Assembly (NCBI RefSeq): GCF_000711695.1
Contig: NW_013546988.1
Location: 62,001 to 126,000 of the forward strand
Direction of reading: 5' to 3'
Length of the DNA stretch: 64,000 nt
Source: Tilletiaria anomala UBC 951
Lineage: Eukaryota; Basidiomycota; Exobasidiomycetes; Georgefischeriales; Tilletiariaceae
This document shows, piece after piece, positions 1 through 12,443 of this stretch. Position 1 is the stretch's first letter. Every line of letters begins with the position of its first letter. The notes under the pieces are model-generated. The model made no database searches and had not been told where the DNA came from. It worked only from the letters and a program-made list of their open reading frames with translations. Made by a program: the position numbers and the translations under genes.

Positions 1-70
1 TCGAGTGAAAGAACACTTGTTAGCTCATGGCCGGGCACGCATCATTCAGACTGTAACGCTGGTAACACAC

Positions 71-3000
71 CATCTGCAAACCCGAAGGATTCGACCACGG
101 GTAAGAGTGCACCGACGGTGAAGAAGGAGGTCCCTTCCTTCATCTCCTCGGAAGTGATACGTCCTCTTCGTCGAGACAACACGGCATGTACCTTGCCCAG
201 CACCTCGGCTGGAAGCGCTTGCGTCAGTAAAGCACCCCCATCTACTCGTTGCACAATCGTCGTACTCACTCGAAGCTTGAATATCGCAAGTGTACATCGC
301 CATCATTAGACGCGGCGACCAGTCCAGCAGAGCTTGTCTGCATGACTCTCTCACAGACGACATGAGGGAGCCAGTGATCTGCGACAGACGCACTCGTGCA
401 CCTTCCTTCTGCGCTTCTTCGCGATCCACCGATAACTCCTCTACAAAGTAAGCCATCCCTTGCACGGGCTCCGCACACATCGGCCCTTGAAGCATAGCCA
501 TTTGGAACCCCGCCTCGATGGCGTCGTTCATGTCTTTGGAGCTGAAAGTCACTTGACCGGGTTTATCTTCCGCTGCATCGTCGTCGCCCAGATGCACTGA
601 ATGAAGGACCTCTTCCAACGTCTGCCCATTTTCCGCCTGGGGCCTCTCCCCATACCCATCCGTTGCCTCATCAGGCGTCTGCAAGCCGGATGAGAATCGA
701 CCATCAGCAAGCAAGTGCCGCTGATTGGTTCGTGCGCGCAAACTGGAGATGTGATCGTCAGCATCACAGTACCACGTGGGCAAGAATCATAGTGCCTGCT
801 TACCTTTTGGCTAAAAGACCTGCACGATCTAACAACAGATTTGGCCCTACACGCCGCGGACCGAACGACCAGACATGCTCAACGACATCCTTCCAGTCCG
901 AACCACAGTTCGCCACCTTCTCTTCCAATGTCGACCAGAACTGTTGGGGAGCAAGGACCTTGCCGCCTTCCTGGCCATCCAGACTCTGCGCTGCTTTGGC
1001 CGACTCCTCATCTGCGTCTGCGCGTCTTTCATGCTGCAGTCGGCGAATCGACGTAGCATTGCTTCCAATGAAACTTGTCAGCTCCAAAGGCATCGGAACG
1101 GCTCTGATGCGGTAGGATACCAGACCATTCGCGACGCTTCCGACAATGGTTCCGCGGGGGGCTCCTTCCGTCTTGGGTGGAGGCATGTCGTTCCCCTTGA
1201 CAGCTGTCTCACGGAATGGAACGATCGGTGGTGAGGCTTGGATCTCGCACTTTGCAAAGCGTTCCTGCAGATCTTTCAAGCATCGCTGACGGAAAAGAAA
1301 AGCGAAAGCATTAGTCGCCAGGCTCATCGTATACTTGATGCGCGCACCTCACCTCAACATGAAGCTCTCCAGCACCAATGATCACGTGCTCGCCAGTCTC
1401 TTGCACAAGTACTTGGACACAGGGATCTGCTTGATTGAGCAGTTTCAGGCCTTCGACGAGCTTTGACATGTCCGCTGTAATGGCAGGTGAGGTTGTGAGC
1501 AGTCAGGACGAGCTGTCCGAAGATTGACAAACCCCAGTGCAGATCAGTCTGCTCACAAGGGTTCTTCGGCTCCAGTGCGACTCGAACGATGGGAGCAGCA
1601 GTCGAGTTGACACCTGATAAGTTGACGACGTCTTTTGCGTAGTCTGTCTTCAGCCAAGTGTCCAAATCATCAACGTTGCCAGGCGGAGCGAACAGAGTCG
1701 CGTTTCTCAGAACGACGCCTTCCAATCCTCGAATGCCGAATACGTTCCCAGCGGGTACCTCGTTCACTGCGACGAGGTCACGACCCATTAGCATATAAAG
1801 CGCTTCAATCTTGATGTCCTTGATGTGCTTTGCATTCAATAGGCTTGTGGCGCCCAGAGCAGGCTGATATTTGGGCAGGACGACGACAACAGACTGTCCC
1901 ACACGAAGTCGGCCGCTGTAGAGACGCGAGAAGCCAATGGCCACCTCGTCCGAGATGGGTTCAACTTTGGTCTCAGAGGGCGCCTCATGCGCCTCACCCT
2001 GTTTCTCCACCTTGTCGCTACCATTATGTTGAAGAGCCGCTGCTTCTTCTAAAGGTACCCCTTCCGGGGCCTGCTGCACAGCTGCACCCGTCGCAGCCTG
2101 AATCGCGCGAGCGCGCTCGCGCGATTCTTTCGCTTTCATGCGCATTTCATCCGCTGTAAGTGCTTTCCTCTTGCTTTCCGGCAGGTCTTCCCTTCGTACC
2201 GCAAACATCTTGCTGATGTACGCCACATTGTATACCTTGTCAGCAGGGTCCGAGCGCGCAGCAAACATGTCTGCCTGCACTGCGTTCTTCGGTTCAAGAT
2301 CTGCCGGTGTCGCGAAGTAAGATAAATCGGGTGAGAGGAGCTTCGGCACTCGCGTGGCTTGAGCCTCTTGGGGGGAAGGAATGTTGGAAACCACCGCCGC
2401 GAATGTGCAAGGAGCCAATGGCAGCCATTGCGAAAAGATAGAGCTGATCAAGACAGATGTATCTTTGGACTTGAGGTCTCGCGGAAGAATTTTGAGGTCG
2501 AGCGTTTTGACAATTTTCTCGATCTTTTCTTGGTCCCTGTCATGGACCGAAACACTGGGTCAGATTGTTGCGATGGAATGTGATGGTGCTAAGCGCCTCA
2601 CCTATTCAAAGCGATGCTGTCGTACACTGCCCAGATATTCTCGAGCACAAATTGCACAAACATGGGCTTGAGTGTCCTCTTCTCTTTGTCTTTTTGTTTC
2701 TGACCCATGACTCGCTTGTTCTTTGGGTCAAAGTAGAAGTCCCCCCAAAGCACCTTTCGAAAGCGACTCTCAAGGATCCCCAGCTTCTTGGCATAGAGTA
2801 CTGAAAACCTCTCCAACCTGAATGCCCAATTGTCAATGGCGCTAGCGAAGATGACGTTCCCTCGAGACGGATCAAAGTAGATATCCTCGTCGTCATGATC
2901 CTCGTACTCCTCATCTTGTCCAGAGTTTGAGGTGTCTGCGGCAGCAGCAGCGGCCGCCTGTGCATCTTGTGACGCTTTCTTATCTGCGATGCGCTGCTCC

Positions 3001-3693
3001 CTTTCTTCCCTCCATCGCAAATCATCTTCCATTCGCTCACTAGCGAAAAATGAGCCCATGACGGCGTTGACCTGCTCGATCAGCTGTTGCAAATGATGAT
3101 ACGCCTCGTTCGGTGTGAGTCGCAATTCCGTCACGAGGCGATCCATCTTGTTAATCACAAGGATAGGGCGTAGTCGGTCACTCCAGGCTTGACGAAGCAC
3201 TGTGATTGTCTGCAGTACGGTGTTCTATAAGACCTTCGTCGAAGCTTGGACGAAAGGGCATACTCACCTGCGTGCATACTCCTTCGACTACATCAACAAT
3301 GACGAGCGCCCCGTCGCAAAGCCGACTGGCCGTAGAGACCTCGCTTGAAAAGTCCACATGACCTGGTGTGTCGATCAGGTTGATCATGTAGTCCTCAACT
3401 ATTGGGCCCTCCTTCTCCGCGTCTCCATTCGTCGGGTTCGCCTGCCCTTTCGCCTCGAGTGCTGCATGTCTTCGAAGCTTGAACGCCAAGCTGACAGCGC
3501 TAGCTTCCATTGTGATGCCTCTTTCCTGCTCATCTTCTCGGGAATCAAGGTAGCGCACTTTCCCAGCCATGCGCGAGGAGATGATTCCGTTCGCTGCCAG
3601 CAGTGAATCGGCATAGGACGATTTGCCGTGGTCGACGTGCCCGATCAAGGTCACACACCGGACATTTGAATTGGAGAAGGACTTGGACGCCAT
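71..3693 (-). CDS. EFL1: EFL1/Ria1, elongation factor-like GTPase (3' end off window)
   Basis: Cytoplasmic GTPase of the EF-2 family that, with Sdo1, removes Tif6 (eIF6) from pre-60S ribosomes. I read seven exons: 3693-3268, 3209-2602, 2536-1557, 1474-1353, 1285-804, 742-270 and 208-71. The frame is kept across every junction, giving about 1076 residues before a donor GTGTGT at 70; the last exon lies beyond the left edge. Visible motifs are the G1 loop GHVDHGKSS near residue 18, the switch II stretch DTPGHVDF, and NKMD of G4. The C-terminal part carries [18 protein letters not shown] and [10 protein letters not shown], typical of EF-2/EFL1 domains IV-V. An acidic, Ala-rich insertion follows the G domain, as is usual for EFL1 and not for EF-2. 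Start is the ATG at 3693. The gene is divergent from NAA10. Identity is firm; exact splice sites are inferred. Confidence 0.93.
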
Positions 3694-4347
3694 GATTGTG
3701 TATGTTGCAGAGTAGCCTCGTCGAGTTGCTTTGGTGCCTGCGCAGGAAGAAAGGACGTCCTCGACAAAGCTGAACCAGCTGCGCGTTCTCCTTATACTGT
3801 CCTATGTGAGTCACGGGACCACTTGCAATTTATCGCGTGCACGGCAGCGAGTAGGCTTCGACTACGGATGAGCAATGGGCAATGGGAAAATGCGAAAGGT
3901 CATGAATGTACACAGTTGGTGCTTGGGGCAATGATGACTCCATCGTGGTGCGCTCGCTGTGACTCAGAGACGCTTGCAGTCAGCAGTCACTCTTCGGAGA
4001 GACAATGATGTCCGATCGGCACTCCAGCCCAAAAAAAACGCGGATCTCGGAATTGATTCAATCGCTCGACGCTGGAAAGTCGAAGTCCCTAGTCAAGTCG
4101 AGACTCTTCATGGACCATCGTAGGCCGCGAGTTACAAGTAACGAGCAAGCCCCAAGCAGTCGCGCCTCGACGTCTGGCTGCTTGCTACGTTGCCTATCTG
4201 CATGTCAAACATCGGTTCGTATACGGACCTTTGGCGTACATGAAACAGACGAGGGATTCGCTTCCCTTCAGCTCCAGACAGTTCAAGCGCAACTCTCTCG
4301 GCTAAACGAAACAGCACCGCATCACCTTCCAGCATCTCGCTTTCATC
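3694..4347. promoter_or_regulatory. Shared intergenic region between divergent EFL1 and NAA10
   Basis: These 654 bases separate two outward-facing genes and must hold both promoters and 5' leaders. I see no convincing TATA box and no coding signal. A plus-strand frame open from about 4005 runs into NAA10 exon 1 in a different frame and is not coding. Confidence 0.5.
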
Positions 4348-5187
4348 ATGAACATCCGCGAAGCAACACCAGACGATGTGCTGGGCATACAAGCTGCCAA
4401 CCTGGAGAATCTGCCCGAAAATTACACGCTGAAGTTCCGTGCGTCGCCAGAGTTGCTGGGTTCGGAGTGGCTAGGAGAGAAAGCTTATTGACTCTTGGTC
4501 CGAACGGCACGAACTTCTGTCTGCAGATCTCTACCATCTACTTACATGGCCACAACTCACATACGTTGCAGAAGATGACGACGGACGAATAGTAGGGTAT
4601 ATTTTGGGGAAGATGTACGTGCTTGATGGGTTTTGAGCCACGCATACAGGCCAGAGATGTATTCCGAGATATCTGACCTTGCCGGTCCTACCAATCTTTC
4701 TCGATCACAGGGAAGAAGAGCCATCTGATGGAGTGCAGCACGGCCATGTGACCAGCATCAGCGTTCTCAGATCTTACCGAAGATTAGGTGTAGCTCAAGA
4801 GCTCATGCGCCAAAGCCGTAAGTCGCCACATTTGCTCGAGGCCCAAGCACAAGGCAAAAACACTGACCTCCATCCGCTCCATTGCCTCCCTCGCGCAACG
4901 TAGAGCGAGCAATGCGAGACTTGTTCGGAGCGAAATACGTCTCGCTGCACGTACGAAAATCGAACAGAGCAGCGATTGGGCTGTACCGAGATCTCTTAGG
5001 CTTTGAGGTTGAAAAGATTGAGGCGGGTTATTGTGAGTATTGCTGGTCAATTTGAAAATAACGGCCAGAAATGTGAGCGTAGGGGGTGATACATCTAACA
5101 CAACGCACCCTCGCAGATGCCGACGGCGAAGATGCGCTCGCTATGCGGCTAACATGCTGCGATGAAAAGGGCAAGGTCCGGGAATAG
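4348..5187 (+). CDS. NAA10: NatA N-terminal acetyltransferase catalytic subunit
   Basis: Catalytic subunit (Ard1) of the ribosome-associated NatA complex, which acetylates N-terminal Ser, Ala, Thr and Gly after Met removal. Five exons: 4348-4438, 4527-4614, 4711-4817, 4904-5032 and 5117-5187. Joined, they make 161 residues, close to the catalytic core of the family. The start [10 protein letters not shown] is the usual N terminus, and [20 protein letters not shown] is the substrate-side helix/loop. The acetyl-CoA loop reads [10 protein letters not shown] (R-R-x-G-x-A/G), followed by [15 protein letters not shown] and [11 protein letters not shown], all hallmark Naa10 segments. The C-terminal tail found in animal and yeast homologues is nearly absent here. 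Every junction has a GT donor (GTGCGT, GTACGT, GTAAGT, GTGAGT) and an AG acceptor. Confidence 0.93.
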
Positions 5188-5457
5188 ATACGCTACGGAG
5201 CAGCCTTGTCACATCACCGCGCAATTGCACTTGTGGTCATTGTCTGCAACCTAGGGAGACCTTCTCTCGCTCGATTCATTATCACGCGCTAGCCGCCTGG
5301 CAAGGTCTCCCAACGGAGCCTACGTCAACAGAAACAAAGCAGTGCGTTCAAGGCGATGGCAGCGTACAAGAAATGCTATGGTGGTACGTGGTGAAAAAGT
5401 ATGAAAGATGCTATGCGTTCAAATGAAAAGGAATCGTAGTAGGTAAATCGAGCAGAA

Positions 5458-8400
5458 TTAGGGCGTGCCATTGCTGACGGGAGTAGCAGTGGGACCATTG
5501 GCCTGTCTGCCGATGCCCATAGGCAGAGGCGAGAAGCGATTGGTTTGAAGGAAGATGCGATTGAGGCGCTTTCGATGCGTGAAAGAGGCCTGCGCGGATG
5601 CAGGTTCTTCAGTCGTGGCTCGCTGCATGGCAGGAGCGGGTCGCATGCCTTCACTGCTATCGTGCTCTGCCGAGTTGGTGGTGCTTGATTGCAGCGAGCC
5701 TGTGAAGGACATGTCGACCTTGGCAAAGTGCCTGCTTGCCCTCGCCCTGATTGTCCGCAGAGCTTCGGAACCGGCAAGCACTTTGGACATCTCAAAGGGC
5801 GGTGTGCCACTGGATGGGCCGGAGGAGGCTGAAGAGGAACCGCTTGAGCGGCGAAAACTGAGAGCCCGCTTGAGGCTCTTGCTACGCGGCCGTGTCGTCT
5901 CATCTGCAGCCCGATTCACTGTAGCCCCGAACTCGCTGAAGACGGGACCAGCTTCCGTGCCTGAAATCTTGTGCATGTCGAGGGAGTGTGACGTCTGAAT
6001 GATTACAGCCTGAGCGTCTTGTCCCTGCTGGAATAGCGTGCTGGCTCTCGGGCGAGCGCCTATGGAAGTTGCAAAGACGTTGCGGACATTGCAGGCAAAG
6101 GAGCGCGACTGCGTCCTGCGCAAACATGTGGCAGCAGCGGGAGGAGCGACGGGATTGACTTTCTCAAACTCCTGCAGCTCTTCAGTGATGGGGAATTCTT
6201 TCATCTCAAGCACCGGTGTCGTGATAGCCGACACTGGAAGTGACGAGGCTTCTCGCGATGGGCTGTCGATAGCGACACCAATCACTGAGGCTGGACGGGT
6301 GCGCAATGTGCGTTTCCGGAAAGTATTCTTCCACCCCTCGAGCGGCCCGCGCTCTTCCGTTTCGGCGCCAGGCGTCGTTAGAGCAGACCGCCCAGGGACA
6401 TCGAGAACGCGCATCTTTGGTGAGGGAGCGACAGCAGACATTTCGACCATGCTCTTGCGCCTTTGCAGGCGTACGGTGCCTGGATTGCTGTTATTCGCTA
6501 GGCGAGACAGCCCGATTGCGGCTCCTACCGTCGCACCGAGCCCCGGAGCAGACGTGGCGAGCCACTGAGAAGTAGGGTTGGTCGTTACGACATCGCGCGA
6601 GGGGTGAGAAGGAGAATGTGCCGCGATGCAAAGCGCAGACATGATCATGCAACGGTCGACAGCAAGGCATTGCGCGGGAGTGTTGGTCCGGATCAACACT
6701 TCTGAAGCCGAAGAGATTGCAACAGGCGCAGGGGGAATGGAGTTGGTGGTGCTGTTGAACAGAACCGGAACAGGACGGCCAGCTTTTGCAGCAGAAGTGT
6801 TGAAATTGCCACAAGCAGCAGGCGCAGAGCTGGCCTCGCCAGCGCTGATGGCAGTCGACAAGAATAGGCTGAGCGGGTCTGATGCGATCTTTGGCATTTC
6901 CGATGGAGTGTGCACTTCAGAGACGCCAGCCATGTTCAGGTCGTCCATAGGTAAACTCGACGGGAAGGAAGCAGCATCGCCAGGTGGGGAGCATGGCGCG
7001 GACTTGATGGCAGAACCGATGGTGGACGTCCACAGCTCCTTCTCTTTCGAGCTGCATGCCATCATCTCGAAATGGTGGCCACGGACGGAAATGCGGAAGG
7101 ATTGCGGTATGACTGCTTCAAGATCATCATTCCGCGTCGTCAATTTGGCAGCCCAAAGTGGGAAAAAGTGGCGAGCCTCGTACACGCCCGACTTGCGGAC
7201 CTTGGCGAGCAAAATCCAGCCGTTGCAGAGGACGACTCCATAGTACTTGAAACGCAAAGGCGCCTCGAGCGGGGCAAGGTCACTGTGGTGGTACAGGGCA
7301 TGCAAGGGTCCTGCAAGCCAAACTGGACCGAGAGCACGCAATGAATTTTGTGCGATCGAGTAATGACTGGCCAAGCGCCAGAGCAGCATTTCCGCGAGAA
7401 GCTCTTGCTCGCGCTTTTTGCCTGCATCATCGACGCGATCAGCGGCGACCTTGACAGCATCAAGCGCCTCCTCAAGCTCAGTCCGCAGCAAATCCATGCC
7501 AGTGGCGTGCTTCACGAGCGTGGACAGCACCAGGCGGTAGAGCACGATGCGCTGAACAGGCTTGACAAAGAAGTCGTGGAAATGGAGCAGCAGCTGTGAC
7601 GCGCTGGGAGACCTTGACCTGCCGCTGGCCTGGTTCGTTGCACTCTTCGAGCTTAGGTTGGTCGTATTGCTAGCAGCCGACTCGGGAGGTTGGACATGCT
7701 TGTCAGGGCTGGTCGGTGAGGAAGGCGGTTGAGACTGGACAAGGTTGACATTGTTGGAGCTGCTATGTCGCGAGCGTGACATGCGCTTTGCTTTGGCCTC
7801 GGTCTGCCATCTGATGATATCGGTGCAATGCGCCTCGAAAGCTTGCCAGTCCGCCTGCCGCTTCTCTGCTTCATGAATCAAGCCGAGCGCTTCGCTGTGC
7901 TTGGCGCAGTAGGTCTGGTACAATGCCAGCATCGGAGCCTGTAAGGAACCCAGTGCGGACATCAGCATGCAGTTAGCTCTCGGCTTGGTCAGAGGGCGCA
8001 ACGCACCACAGAAACGAAGTAACGGGCAACATGAACGACAGCAACGTCCAGCTCCTGGCTCATAGCTTTCTGGATCTCTTCCTCTGTCGTGGCGGGATGC
8101 TCTCCAGGCGTGGCGCCGTTGCTGAGCTTGAGACCATGGCGAGCGACGATCGTCTCAAGATGGACCGCAATCTGCTGATGCAACCTGAGAATCTGCTCAG
8201 CGTTGCGGGAGACTGTCTCCACTTTCCAGTTCCTCTCAGCAGCGTCTCCGGCCTGGCCGAAGAAGGGCATGCGCTGCAGGTTCTCCAAGAAGACCAAGAC
8301 CAGAATGGCAAGGTCATCGGCGTAAGAACGCTCGGTCTCCACAAGCTCAATCAGCGCATGATACAGGCGCAGACGCTGTTGCACCTGTTTGTCAAGCAGG

Positions 8401-9938
8401 GTGAGTGTTGCAGACCGTGGAGAGTGTTTTGTAGCAGGTATCGAAGCAGCAGGTGGGGGCGATGGGAGGTCCGAATTGTCAGTGAGTTTGGCGACGAAAG
8501 AGGAAGCAAATGCAAATGGGGAGGCATTCGACGACCACAAGTAATTGTCAGGGGTGGTGAGGTCGCTGCTGGTTGGTGTAGGGAGCGAAGAGGACGCCGT
8601 CGTCCTGCTAGCCCTGCTCGTGCTCAGTGCAGAGGACGAGGAAGGACCAGTACGGCTACTGGTGTCGGTGCCGGTTGTGCTGTGGCTTCTCCGACTTCCA
8701 CTGGATATATCGCTCGGTACGCGCTCGACTGTGGCCGCTCCAATTGCAATACTCGAATCAGGGGCATGGGAAGCTTTGTGAGGAGAAGGCAGCTCATCCG
8801 GCCTCGGAGCAGACTCCGATCCTGGAAAGGACAGTCCTAGCGCTGAACTGGATCCCAGTATCGCGCCCGAGCGCACAAGTAATGGCCGACTCTGATACTT
8901 GCTCTGGGTCACTTGGCGAGCTTGCAGAAGTTGCCCCCGGTCCTCCTTCGGCGAAGTTGCGAAGCAAGGCAAGCACATCAATCCTGACGCTTGCAAAGGC
9001 AACACAGTCGGCGCTAGAGATGCAGCCTGATTTGTTGACGAAGATTCGAGCAAAGGTACGAAGCCAGCCTGTAGAACGAATTCAGTACCAGCATGCACGT
9101 ACGCCTCGTTGCCACTTGTCGAATTTCGAGGAGCTGATGGCTCGCTCTTTGTCCGTCTGTGCTTTGCTCTCCGGCGCTTGATACTTTCGAATCCAGAGCT
9201 GGTTTCCACGTGCCCTAAAGTCTCAACATGTGGAAGCAACACACGCTGGTCTCCGGTTTGGGAAGAAGTCGCTCCTTTTGAGGACAGTGCAGCAACAGGC
9301 ACAGAGTCGAAATACGCCGACTTGCGAGCATCCAGACCTTCAGGAATATCTTCTGATTGCCCGCTCACTTGCGTTAGATGAGCAGATGGCGTTCCACGAC
9401 CGGTGAGCCTACCGCTATCGCTGGGATTCGGCGAACTGCCTTGCTGGACGGTGAAGTCGAGCGCGCTGGCAAACGAGGAGTGGTGGGAATGTTGCGTGGC
9501 GGGGCCAACACTGCCAGTATCAGGTGATAGTGCTTTCCGTGCAGAGATTTCCCTCTCTTTGCCTTCTCCTGTACTTGAACGTGAAACACTAGCAACAGGA
9601 TCGTCCGAGAACGTACCAGGAGCCCCTGAAAGGGTGGGTTGAGAAGATAGGCTCTGTCGATGATGTGCAGCACCTGCAAGTCTGGTAGAAGACGAAGAGA
9701 AGGACGGGATAGAGAGCGTGGTTGTTGATGCAGACGGGATATTAGAAAGAGATAGCGGTAGTTCTTGGTCGATGCTGCGGTTGTTGGCTAATCGAGGAAT
9801 ACCCTCTGGTAAAGTCGCAGGCGAGAGCGGTGCAGAAGTCGGCCGATTAGCGTCCGTATTTTTGATGACCATGTTTGACGTTATTTGGGCGGATGTCAGG
9901 TTTGTCATTATGGCAGGCTGCAGAACATGCGTTGTCAT
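5458..9938 (-). CDS. Dbl-family Rho guanine-nucleotide exchange factor (DH-PH)
   Basis: Probable exchange factor for a Rho-type GTPase. Two exons, 9938-8007 and 7938-5458, separated by a 69-nt intron; the product is about 1470 residues. Residues 1-510 are Ser/Thr/Pro-rich and look disordered. The DH domain starts near residue 520 with LVETERSYADDLAIL (conserved region 1) and ends near 845 after the CR3 helix FVKPVQRIVLYRLVLSTLV. A low-complexity Ser/Asn insertion of roughly 75 residues sits inside it. A PH domain follows at about 865-955, with YEARHFFPLWAAKL and a final helix around KEKELWTSTIGSAI. The remaining 500 residues are Ser-rich without recognised domains. I cannot tell whether the target is Cdc42, Rac or Rho1. 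The ATG at 9938 is the first good one, but an additional 5' exon cannot be excluded. Confidence 0.85.
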
Positions 9939-10424
9939 CTTGACCTGCCCTGTACGCTGCCACAGTGTGAGGCTGCTCGACTGGTACGGACGCTCGTATT
10001 CTCGCGCTGTTTTGATCCAAGCCAGTATAGAGATGAGGCGATGCTCGTCCGAAATTGTACTGGCACAAGCGAAGACTACTCAGATAGGAAAGTATCTTTC
10101 TAACACATGCAGTGATCGCTTGTAGGGCGCAGATGCCGAGCAGGCAGAAGGAAATATTGCGGAAGATTGAAATGCTGGTTTTAAACACGGATGCGCTGCT
10201 GCCTATCGCCCTCCCTAAGACTGAATAAGAAGGAAAGGATGGCTGAGATGACGGAGTGCTGCGCGGCAAGGCGGTGTACAATGGAGCTGCCCTTGTACGA
10301 CGTCCAAAACGAGTGATGGGATCAGCAAGCTCCCCTTCCTTTGCACACGGTGGCTGGCGAACAGGCCGTCCGATGAACGTCTAATCGCCGCCCTCCAGCC
10401 GCCGCTCGAGCTCGTCTCCTGTGT

Positions 10425-10740
10425 TCATTGCGCACGGCGCATGTAAACGATATTTACCCAAGCAAATGCGGGTAACGTCGACCACTGCCTGACCTCGAGG
10501 AGATGGTGCACTCGGTTCTGATGATCCTGGAGATGATGAGGAGAGGTGATCTCAGCGTGGAGAGGGGGATGCTCACCTGAGCTTGCTCACTGCTGCTCTG
10601 CAAACAATCGCTAGTGAGTGGCGCAATGGCGTGTCCAATAATAACGCTTTTCGTGGACACTGCAATCAAGCCGCTCTTCACCGGAGACTGCTGCGTTGGG
10701 CCTGGACTTCCGAGGTCGTATCCGCCTAAAACGGCGTGAT
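10425..10740 (-). other. Possible 3' exons of an unidentified minus-strand gene
   Basis: A textbook short intron lies at 10576-10527: donor CAG|GTGAGC, a pyrimidine-rich body and acceptor CTCCAG. The frame upstream (GLIAVSTKSVIIGH, ending in SSEQAQ) joins in phase to DHQNRVHHLLEV and stops at TGA 10427-10425. A further acceptor-like CAACAG after a T/C-rich tract lies just upstream. I could not extend this to a convincing full gene or recognise the family, so it may be chance. Confidence 0.25.
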
Positions 10741-11958
10741 CGGCCCCTACCCTGTTGAGACAGAGTGAGACAATGAAACAACCACGCGCCGGTTTGATGA
10801 CAGCACCGTCGAAGGCTATACAAGGAGCATTGCCGCCGAGGACGTATGAAATGCTGGAAGTGGGCGATGCTTTTATTACCACCGCATCAACAGCTCGGAC
10901 TCTCTTCATTCGTCCCATACAAGCATGCGAACCATTTGAAATGGCTCTTTCGACTCTTGCTGGGATCCAAAAAGGATCTCTCGAGCACGATATGATTTGT
11001 TCAACCAGCTCTCTACAGTCGCGCTTCAGCAAGCTCTAGGCGGCAACATGTGCTCCAGTGCCTCGGGACCCTGCACCTTTCGGATCCCGATCAAACTCGG
11101 CTCGCCTTCCCGGTGCCGCGATCGTGACCAAAAGCTTGTTACCAGCGCCAGGGCAACTCTCTCTTCCGGGCAGTGCACACCGCTCTCCAGCCGTTCCCAG
11201 ATTGTCGGGACACCATTATTATCAGCAACCCTATTATTGAGATAAAGGCTTATTGTCGTTCACCTCATCGTCCAGACGAGCGTCACATTGCACGGTCCAT
11301 CATCTCTCGACAAGGATTTGTGAAGGTGGTGACGACTGTTTTGGCGTTGGGGCCAGGCTCCCGGTGCTCGTGAAGGAGCTGGTTGGCGGAGAACATACGT
11401 GTGGTGAAGCTGACGAAGTTCTCAGTGCTGCAGAGCGCTGCCCCCGCACGCAGCTGGACACTCGGCTCCACCAAAAGCCTCTGTGGACCGCAAGACACAA
11501 ACTGGTCCGAAAGCCTCTCAACTCCGCAAATTTCTCCAGCCTGGGCCCTCGCCATTGGCGTGATGTGGCTTCCACTCTATTCCTCTATCTATCTGTACCA
11601 CATGCAGCTTTCAAGTCCATGGACTCTGATGAAGCCAGATTGCGCCATACCAACAATCGCGAAGGAGCACAAGACCATGTACAAAGTTACGAACACGTCC
11701 CATTAGTGCTGTCAGATAGTCTCTGTGATTCACCATTTTCGGCCGGGCCCTCGAAAGCAGAAGAAGCTGCAGATGCATGGCGCATGCGTTCTGGGTGACC
11801 ACATTAGCCGTGTCGTACCACGCTCCGCATACGACGCTTAGTAAACGACAGCGTGACGACGTATCGAGTACGAAGAAGCGTGAGGAGAAACGTGTTAGTA
11901 ATTCATTTGCATATTATTCCTCTCTTAATTACGGATGTGTTCTCCCTTTGAGGGAACG

Positions 11959-12225
11959 CTAAGTCTCAATTGGCATGCTTTCAAATAAGCGCTGATCAAA
12001 ATCGATGGGGGCAGGTAGTGGAAAGAGGGTTGATTGACAGAGCAAATCGTTCCCAAACGGAGCCTGTGTAATCACAGGAGGCTCTTGAGGTTTCAGTCCT
12101 GGGTCCTCACTGGAATGAGTCTCCAGATCACCGCTTTCTCTACCTAGATGAGATTCATGCTCGACAGGCAAATTGGACAGAATGATTGAATGTGTGCGGG
12201 GTGCAGGTGATTCGAAGGCATGCAT
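11959..12225 (-). CDS. Short Pro/Ser-rich hypothetical open frame
   Basis: An 88-codon frame opening with ATG and ending in FESMPIET. It is rich in Pro, Ser, Glu and His, with no recognised domain, TM segment or signal peptide. An AG acceptor-like site lies directly before the ATG, and a GTACGC donor-like site lies about 50 bases upstream, so it could be a last exon. Nothing else supports it. Confidence 0.2.
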   Translation of the reverse strand: MHAFESPAPRTHSIILSNLPVEHESHLGRESGDLETHSSEDPGLKPQEPPVITQAPFGNDLLCQSTLFPLPAPIDFDQRLFESMPIET

Positions 12226-12443
12226 GCTGTTGGCACCGCGCCTGTCCTCTCCCTGCGCACCCGCGTTAACTGTGCGTACTGCATAGTCAACTTTTTCTCG
12301 GACTGTAGCTATCAGTATTCAACTCAGCAATGTGCTGCATTCATGGCTCATTGACTTAATAATCACATTCTCTGAGAATGACTCTTTAGCAATTACGATA
12401 TCTCTCAACGCTCCAAGTCAATGCATGCCAGGCCATCTCCACC

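Larger units (their letters stand above)
9939..12443. other. Gene-poor interval, only weak gene candidates
   Basis: About 2.5 kb with no gene I can identify. The right part (11860-12430) is AT-richer. Minus-strand splice-like signals occur at 10576-10527 and a short minus-strand open frame at 11959-12225; both are listed separately with low confidence. The part next to 9938 is probably RhoGEF promoter and leader. Confidence 0.4.

Noticed and set aside
4005-4592. 195-codon plus-strand frame overlapping NAA10
   Set aside because: It reads NAA10 exons 1-2 and the intron in the wrong frame; NAA10 itself is clear.
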